Below the pieces are notes generated by a model that was not told the DNA's origin, did no database searches, and was given only the letters and a program-made list of their open reading frames with translations. From Moniliella sp. 'wahieum' (lineage: Eukaryota; Basidiomycota; Moniliellomycetes; Moniliellales; Moniliellaceae), in the NCBI GenBank assembly GCA_003971905.1, contig RSEE01000107.1:124001-188000 (forward strand): a DNA stretch of 64,000 nucleotides, given 5' to 3'. Position 1 is the first letter of the stretch. Each line of letters starts with the position of its first letter. The position numbers and the translations under genes are program-made. Shown one piece after another: positions 57,889-64,000 of this stretch.

Positions 57889-59524
57889 TTAGTGGGCCGC
57901 CTCAAACTCCAGGCCAGACTCGTGGGTGGGAACAGAGAGGATGCGCATAGAGTTGGTTGCACCCTTGCCCGCGCGCCATCCTTGGAGGGCAACAACGGTC
58001 GAGCCCGGCTTGAGAATGCCAAGCTGCATCGCCTGGGCAAAACCAAACTTGATGCGGTTGTCTACATCTTCCTGCCATTTGCCCACAGCCGGACGCGGCT
58101 GGGTGTAGAGGAAAGGGTACGTTCCACGGAACAGGTGGCACGCGCGAACGGTCTGGGGGTTGCGTGTCAAGACCAAAACGGGGCACCGCGGGCGGTACTT
58201 GGCAACGAGGCGGGCAGTGTTACCTGAGCTCGACATGAGCAGAATCGCACCAGCGTTCTGTTCCAACGAAGCTGCGACAGCAGCCATGGCCACGGTCTCC
58301 TCGGTGGGGTCGGGGTCTGGATCACTTGCCGCATCTCATTGAAGATGGCAGGATACGCCAATGCCGATTCGGCCAACCGTGCCGTCCGGGCCATGGCGGT
58401 AACTGCCTCAACAGGGTACAGTCCCTTGGCCGTCTCCCCCGACAGCATCACGCAATCAGCACCGTCGAGCACAGCGTTGAACACGTCCGACACTTCGGCC
58501 GGGTGGGACGGTTGTTCTTGATCATCGACTCGAGCATTTGGGTGGCACAAATGACCGGCTTACCAGCCAAGTTGCACTGGGCGATCATCATTTTCTGTAA
58601 CAAAGCAACAGCACTGGTAAGCACACTGTACTTACTACAACGAGTATAGGGTGTAGTTGAGACGTACCTGGCTCACCGCGACCGCTTCGGCAGGGATTTC
58701 AATGCCAAGGTCACCACGGGCGACCATGATGCCATCGGTCTCCTTGAGAATCTGAGAAAAGTTCTGTACGCCCTGATGAGACTCGATCTTGGAGATAATC
58801 TTGAGGTTGGTTCCATCCGGACCCAGAACCTTGCGGATGTGCTTGACGTCGTTCGGGGTACGAATAAAGGAAGCAAAAATGTAGTCCAAGTCCTTTGCGA
58901 CTGCAAAGCGAATGTCCGCTTCGTCCTTGGCCGACAGGGCAGGTAGATCAATCTCGGTCATGGGCAGGTTGACACCTTTCTTGTTGCTTAGCACACCCGC
59001 GTTCACAGCACGCACTTTGACCTTGGTCGGCGACTCGATGGCGAGCACTTCGAGGGCAAGAATGCCATCGTCAATGTAAATTTTCTTGCCCACGTCGATC
59101 ATCTTGGGCAAGTTTTTGTAGTCAATGTAGAGGTACTCGGGCTGGACTTTTCCGCAAAGGCGTCGTCCGTCGTGACGTAAAACTCGTGGCCTGCCTCGAT
59201 GGGCGCATCCTCTCCGTTGACCATCATGCCAGTGCGCATCTCGGGGCCCTTAGTATCGAGCGCAATCGCTAGCGGGCGGCCAGGATACTGGGCCTCGACG
59301 TGGCGGGCATTGTCGATGACCGACTGGAAGTACTCGTGGGTGCCATGCGACGCATTGAGGCGTACCACGTTCATGCCGGCGTCGCGGAGGGCCCTGAGGG
59401 TGGGCACGTTGTTGCTCTTGGGGCCGATGGTGCAGACGATGGCCGTCTTGCGATCGTTGGGGTTGGACGCAGCCTCTTCGAGGCTGAGCGGATCGAGGCC
59501 GGCGAGCCACTCGATCTGGGTCAT
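57889..59524 (-). CDS. PYK1: pyruvate kinase
   Basis: Cytosolic glycolytic enzyme converting phosphoenolpyruvate and ADP to pyruvate and ATP. Exon 1 (58668-59524) and exon 2 (57889-58594) are separated by a 73-base intron (58595-58667, GTACGT...TTACAG) and give about 520 residues, close to yeast Cdc19 (500). Landmarks: [83 protein letters not shown] and [12 protein letters not shown]. Past the intron come [44 protein letters not shown], and [15 protein letters not shown]. Single-base shifts occur near 59150, 58500 and 58320. Position 2 of the usual MNFSHG reads LNASHG. The start at 59524 gives [20 protein letters not shown]; longer upstream frames have no family match. Confidence 0.95.
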
Positions 59525-60413
59525 GTTGGCGTTGGGAGCAAGCCATGGCGGGCAGAGGCGGGAAGGGGGGAGGGTGGGGGTGGTGGTGGTGGTGGTGGCA
59601 GAGCAGAAGAAGGCGGAGCGCGTTGTGCGAACCATGAGGGCTGAGGTGAATGGGGCGGCTGGGGCGGCATGGAGCTCAGGGGCGTCGGCGTCATACTGAT
59701 TGCGGGTGCGGCGGAGGGGTGGATGCACGGCATAATGGGTCTGACAGGTGTCTGACAAGTGACTGCTGATGCATGATGCTTGTTGCCGCGCCCCGGAGTT
59801 GGCGGCTGCGCGGAGGCTCTGCTGCGCCGCTGTGCCCCTGGCAGGCGGCACAGGGGCCGTGCGGGCACAACTACCCCCGGCACCACGGCGCCACTCAGTA
59901 CTCACGCGTCACGCGTCACGAGTCACTAATTAATCGTCCTGGTCGCCGTCCCTGCCGCCTCCCCCAGCTCCCCCCAGCTCGCCTTGTCCAGGCGCGCGCC
60001 CCTCCCTTCGTACATCCGCGCTCCGCTCCGCTCAGCCGGCCGCAGTCGTTGGCGCGGCTCGCCGTCGCACAGCAGAAACTGGCCACTCCAGCCCTCCGCA
60101 TCTTCGTCTCCGCCATGAACCAAGTTTCGTGTGGGCCCGCCCACTCGACAGAAAAAAGGCATGCTGTCCGGCGCACAGGAGAGCCCATCAAGCGCAATGT
60201 GCGTACACAGCGCGCCCCTGCTTTCTTAGTTTGCTTTTGGTATGTACTTAGCAGTAAATGTGGTGTAGTTGTGGAACCCCACACGTCATCCCACGTGCCC
60301 CCCGTTCGCCAATCGCGATCTGTAGTACCATAATAGTGGCCAGTCATAGTGCGTGAAACAGATGGTCAGGCTGTTCGGATCCATACACTCACCCTACCCA
60401 GAATCCCTAGATC
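59525..60413. other. intergenic, promoter of pyruvate kinase
   Basis: Upstream of the minus-strand pyruvate kinase. It contains GGTGGT repeats at 59578-59596 and the CACGCGT heptamer array at 59903-59923. A minus-strand frame at 59926-60162 looks slightly protein-like but has no match and is not called. Confidence 0.45.
59903..59923. repeat. heptamer tandem array, CACGCGT x3
   Basis: Two CACGCGT units and one CACGAGT unit; the unit contains ACGCGT. Confidence 0.9.
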
Positions 60414-60980
60414 ACATCCATTTCATTGACAGAGCTTAAGGCTGGGACAGGGGGAACGCTACGTCTAAACCTAACCGTTCATCTTGCGGGGGTTACTTGG
60501 AAGCGCCACTAAGGTCAAGGAACCAGGGGATCGCCAGGATATCAGGACCCTCCGGCTCACGCCATCCGGTCCCGTACCCTAGGAAGCGCGTGTGGACACG
60601 GAGGAACGTGGTTGACATCCGAGCGAGGAACCATTTCCACTGAGACTTATTAGTAGCCAAATCCTTCCAATGCGCAAACAACTTGCCCGCTGTATTGTGT
60701 CGTAGTATCCTCGCGTCGTCAAAACCAGGGGAAAACGGCTCTTGAGTGCGTCCATGGTACTTGGCGTTCTTGTCTATATTATCCCTAGATTCGCCCTGTG
60801 CACTTTTTACATCAGCTGCCCCGTGCCACCTTCCACGCCCCCTGCAGCCAGCAAGCATCGGTGATATTATTTCTCTATGTCGGTGTTGACGACGGTGGAA
60901 CGGTGGCTACGGTGGCGAAGGGGGAACGGTGGCTAATATGGCGACGCAGCACGCTCCAGCTGACCGGGCCATAGGCCCGG
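60414..60980 (-). repeat. dispersed repeat, copy B (inverted partner of 44971-45502)
   Basis: Reverse-complement partner of copy A, about 15.4 kb away. A minus-strand frame at 60493-60858 reads as ordinary protein (for example KSQWKWFLARMSTTFLRVHT) and corresponds to the central part of copy A. I cannot assign it to a family. A third, shorter relative of the end of this repeat lies at 61507-61580. Confidence 0.85.
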
Positions 60981-61506
60981 TGGTCCTCCTTGTGGCCTAT
61001 ACCCTTTCAGGGCAATTGCACGCCCAGGCATTTTCCGCCGGGTACAAGATTCCCGCCTAATGTCACAACACAGGTATCGGTTATTGTGCAGTCAAACCTA
61101 TATGGGGTTAGATGAACTCTCCTCTTCGACAAAAACCCCTGGGGCACATGACTTAGCTACGCTCAAGAGCACACCACGTGTGCATTCCACGGTCTACCTG
61201 CATATGGTATGATGTACGAGACTGTCCCCTGGAGACATCAATAAACGACGATACAGAAGCTTGAATCTGTGCCTTCCCTCCTCGGTGTTATCGGTAATAA
61301 TAGTGTCAGTCACCTCTCAGATCTCAGCCTCGACAGGCAAAGTTGTCTTCGTCATCTGTCTTCCATCAGGCCACACCGTTACAGTTTGGAAGGGGGTGCT
61401 TGACGGACATTGACTTGTCGCGAGGGACGAGTTGAAAGAGCAATTTGCGCGGGTCCGGGCTCTATAGAAAAAAGTTTATAATAGTTGGCGCGTATAAGCA
61501 ACACAC

Positions 61507-61580
61507 CCGGATGAACGGGTCGGTTTAGGTGCAGCACTTCGTGGTCCCAGCTTAAGCTTTGTCAATGATATATGTGGTTA
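61507..61580 (+). repeat. partial third copy of the A/B repeat end
   Basis: The stretch with GGTTTAGG..., CCCAGCTTAAGCTTTGTCA and ATGA parallels the last 70 bases of copy A (GGTTTAGACG..., CCCAGCCTTAAGCTCTGTCA). The preceding TTGGCGCGTATAA...ACCCGG is shared instead with 53980-54015. Confidence 0.6.
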
Positions 61581-61616
61581 CAGAATAAAAGGCCCACATA
61601 TGGATGGACGAAGAGG

Positions 61617-61637
61617 GTTAAACGTTAAACGTTAAAT
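61617..61637. repeat. heptamer tandem array, GTTAAAC x3
   Basis: Three copies, the last ending AAAT; AACGTT at the junctions. Confidence 0.9.
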
Positions 61638-62449
61638 GATTGCTCTCGCGGCGTGGCATAGCCCATCCATTGACAAAATGCGTCACAGCAGGAGTCATCT
61701 TGAGTCCAACCGTTGATCTTCCATCCTATCGGCCCCGAAAAGGAACTCGCTCTTACGCTCCTCCCGCGTGGAACCTCGAGGCCATGGCCAGCCGTCTCTG
61801 TTGCTCTCTCGCTCTCCGTCGCGGCGGTCTACAGATGAAAAGGTCAGTGATACTATCATCGCCGTGCCGTCGAGTTTGGGAGCATATCAATGGTAATGCA
61901 TAATGGTCCAAGCAGTCCCAGTGTGCGAAGTGAGCTTCCAGTCCGCCAGCCACTCAGCAACCAGCCTTCGACATCATATTCATCATGGTGCCCAAACACC
62001 CCCCAACGCGAACGCGCTGGCCGGGTTGCTGTTGGGACACTAGTGCGGGTGTGTCAAGGGCATAGCCGGACTCGCGCTCCCAGCCCCTTCCATCCATCGG
62101 CCAGCTCCGCTAGTTCCGCGCGGGCGGAAGTGTGGCTGTCCGACATGCCTCCTTCTACAAGCCTGGCAGTCGTAGCTCACAGTCTTCTCTCTCTTCCACT
62201 CCCTCCTCCTCCTCCCTCTCCGCTACTCTCTACTATCGCTCACACAAGCAATCAATCCCTCTCTCGTCTATTGAATATTGTGACCCCCCAGTTCTTGCTT
62301 GCTGTCTCGCTTGGCATCGGGATCCGGTCACATCACTGTGTTAGAGGGGAGTGCTAGGGTTCTCCTGCGCGGCCCTCAATGGATCGGTGACGCTCGCAGG
62401 CCGCGCACGCCCTGCGCGCTCCCTCCCTTCTCTCTCTCCTTTCTCCTTC

Positions 62450-62575
62450 CCATCAGACGTTGCTTGAAGACTTGTGGCTCACCACTTTGCCTTCACGCCT
62501 TGTCTGAAGGCTGCTTTGCAGCTGATCCATAGGATCGCGAGTGCTCCCAAGTCGCACTCTAGCACACTGCTCCAT
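62450..62575. repeat. diverged 120-bp repeat, copy 2 (partner at 29640)
   Basis: Same-orientation partner of 29640-29757. The best-matching parts are TTGCTTGAAGACTTGTGGCT and CACTCTAGCACA. Confidence 0.5.
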
Positions 62576-62743
62576 ATTTCAACAGCAACAACCAAAGGGT
62601 GACCGGTGACTGGTGATGCCCAGTGCGTGGCTGCGACCAGCGGTGATGCAGGTGATGCTTAGGTCATCCCCGCACCCGCGTATAGGTAGGTCCACCCACG
62701 ATCCACTGAGCCAGTCCCATTGCCGAGTCCAACCACCGCCGCC

Positions 62744-64000
62744 ATGGCCGACGCGCTGGCCCAGGCCGCGAGCCACGTAGCGAGCACCGCTGGGACAACG
62801 CAGGGCTGCGCGTGCTTATGTCCGCGCACCAGCATGTCCTAGGCGCCCTCAACAGCGGGGCGTCCCCCAGTTCTGCGGATGAGGAGGCGTGCGCATGTGT
62901 GCGGGCGGCCGGGCTGATGCCTGCAGTACTCGCAACGGCCCATGCGGCACTCCCTCTGCGGGTCGGGGCGCTGGCTAATGAGTGGACGGGGAATGTGCAG
63001 GCCACATTACAGTCTTTGGAGGGGCTTTTGAGGAACGACCAGCTTTGGCTTGCTGCCGTGGGTGCTGGCCCAGCGCAGCTAGCCCGGTACGCGGATCGCT
63101 TCGTGACGTCCTTGGGTGACCATCCGGCTTCTCTCCTCTTACGAGCGCCGCCGAGACGTTGTTGGAGCACAGCTTTTCTGTGTGGGTCACTTCGGACGCG
63201 CCTCCTACGTGGTCTGCCACCCTGCCTGGATCCGCATTTGTTGCCCATGCCGCCGCGCTGGGGTTGAGCCCTGCTCTGGACCGCACACTGGACATGGTCA
63301 CGCTCTCTTACATTGATCGACTGGCCAAGAAGGCCTGCGCCGACGATGGGGACCGCACAGCGCCCCAGTTGGCGTCAATCGTTGATTCAGTTCGGACTGG
63401 GGGGCTTCTTCGCATATCGCCCTCGTCCGAGCGCGGGTTCGGTCTCAGCTGGCGTGTTCTTCCGACGATGACGCTTCCCTTGTCTCTGCTGAAAAGAGTA
63501 CGGTGGACCAAATAGTGGTGCATGCGATTCTGTCTGCACGACTGGTTCAGTTTCGCTCCCTTGCTCGCGTTTCCTGCCTCTTCCCCGCGTTGAGGGACAT
63601 CCAGACGTGCCTTGATGCCTTGGCATCGTATCCTTCAAAGGGCGATTCCGACATTATCGCCCAGATGGCGCGCACTCTTCTTGCTTCCTGGCGCACATCC
63701 ATTCTCCTCCCCGCCACGCCTACCGATGCGCTGGTGGAATTCTTTGTACTACTGGTCCATGCTTGTCGCGCCACGCTTTCTGAGGGTGGACAGGTCCTGC
63801 TCTCCCATCTCGTCCCCCCTTTACGCGCTACGCTCCGCAGCCGAAGCGATACGATCGACGTGGTGGTGTCGGCACTGCTGGGAAAGGGGGCGGCATGCCA
63901 ACTACTTCGTCCTGCTTTCAAGCGGGTGTCAAACGGGCATGACCTTGATGGAGCAGACGGTCCTAGCGCGCTTGAACCTGATGACCCCGCCGACGAGGAT
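62744..64000 (+). CDS. APC2: anaphase-promoting complex subunit 2, N-terminal part (runs off window)
   Basis: The cullin-like scaffold subunit of the APC/C ubiquitin ligase, which drives exit from mitosis. Only the N-terminal cullin-repeat region is present. From ATG 62744 the frame shifts early to give RWDNAGLRVLMSAHQHVLGA and LRNDQLWLAAVGAGPAQLAR. A second shift near 63150 gives LEHSFSVWVTSDAP and ALDRTLDMVTLSYIDRL. Two further shifts near 63380 and 63490 lead to a long frame with ALRDIQTCLDALASY. It continues to VPPLRATLRSRSDTIDVVVS and ends in LEPDDPADED, still open at 64000. The PLRxxLRSRxDTIxxxVxxL segment followed by an acidic run matches the APC2 signature before the cullin homology domain. 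The N-terminus is poorly conserved in the family, so the start is tentative. Confidence 0.75.

Larger units (their letters stand above)
60981..62743. other. intergenic, 1.8 kb
   Basis: Holds a partial relative of the A/B repeat end (61507-61580), the GTTAAAC array (61617-61637) and copy 2 of the diverged 120-bp repeat (62450-62575). No supported gene. Confidence 0.45.

Noticed and set aside
59926-60162. Minus-strand frame upstream of pyruvate kinase as a small gene
   Set aside because: Composition is slightly protein-like but there is no family match, and it overlaps GC-rich promoter DNA.
4836-61637. Heptamer arrays as interstitial telomere repeats
   Set aside because: The units are unrelated to one another and none resembles TTAGGG-type fungal telomere repeats.
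1-64000. tRNA, rRNA and CRISPR loci
   Set aside because: I scanned intergenic DNA for GTTCRA-type T-loops and matching stems and found only isolated partial matches (for example at 1279 and 5346) without an acceptor stem. The tandem arrays have no spacers and are not CRISPR.

Overview
The window is nuclear DNA of a fungus, most likely a basidiomycete and perhaps an Ustilaginomycotina-type yeast or smut. The evidence is short introns with GTACGT/GTATGT donors and pyrimidine-rich acceptors; a white-collar-1 type LOV photoreceptor with no GATA zinc finger; a Ski2 helicase; Zn2Cys6 and C2H2 regulators with fungal transcription-factor domains; and a cytosolic family-5 glucanase. The lineage call rests on protein resemblance recalled from memory, not on a search.

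Layout. 1-11.4 kb: a possible gene end, a Zn2Cys6 regulator (2523-4817, +), an LC8-like dynein light chain (6696-7454, -) and a four-helix membrane protein (8677-9378, +). 11.4-20.9 kb: a PHO13-type HAD phosphatase (+), a DUF7704-like membrane protein (-), a divergent promoter with five CACGTG boxes, SKI2 (14404-18467, +) and a small zinc-ribbon gene. 23.6-33.9 kb: a C2H2 regulator with a fungal TF domain (+), a GH5 glucanase (+), DUG1-like dipeptidase (+) and BRX1 (-). 35-43.5 kb: SEM1/DSS1 (-), a lipase-like fragment, a second C2H2 regulator (-), VPS55 (-) and a peroxiredoxin-like gene (+). 45-64 kb: one arm of an inverted repeat, WC-1 (+), an Npr1/Hal-type kinase (+), pyruvate kinase (-), the second repeat arm and the N-terminal part of APC2 (+), which runs off the end.

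The genes are unrelated housekeeping and regulatory loci, each with its own promoter; there is no operon, no obvious metabolic cluster, and I saw no tRNA or rRNA. About half of the window is intergenic.

Two features dominate. First, almost every conserved gene carries single-base frame breaks, often in homopolymers. Where the protein is well conserved the next frame continues the family exactly, so I read most of these as assembly indels and give gene spans that cross them. Second, the non-coding DNA holds about twenty perfect tandem arrays of unrelated sequences that nearly all share a 7-bp unit. This looks like a unit-length-specific expansion process and is the most unusual signal here.
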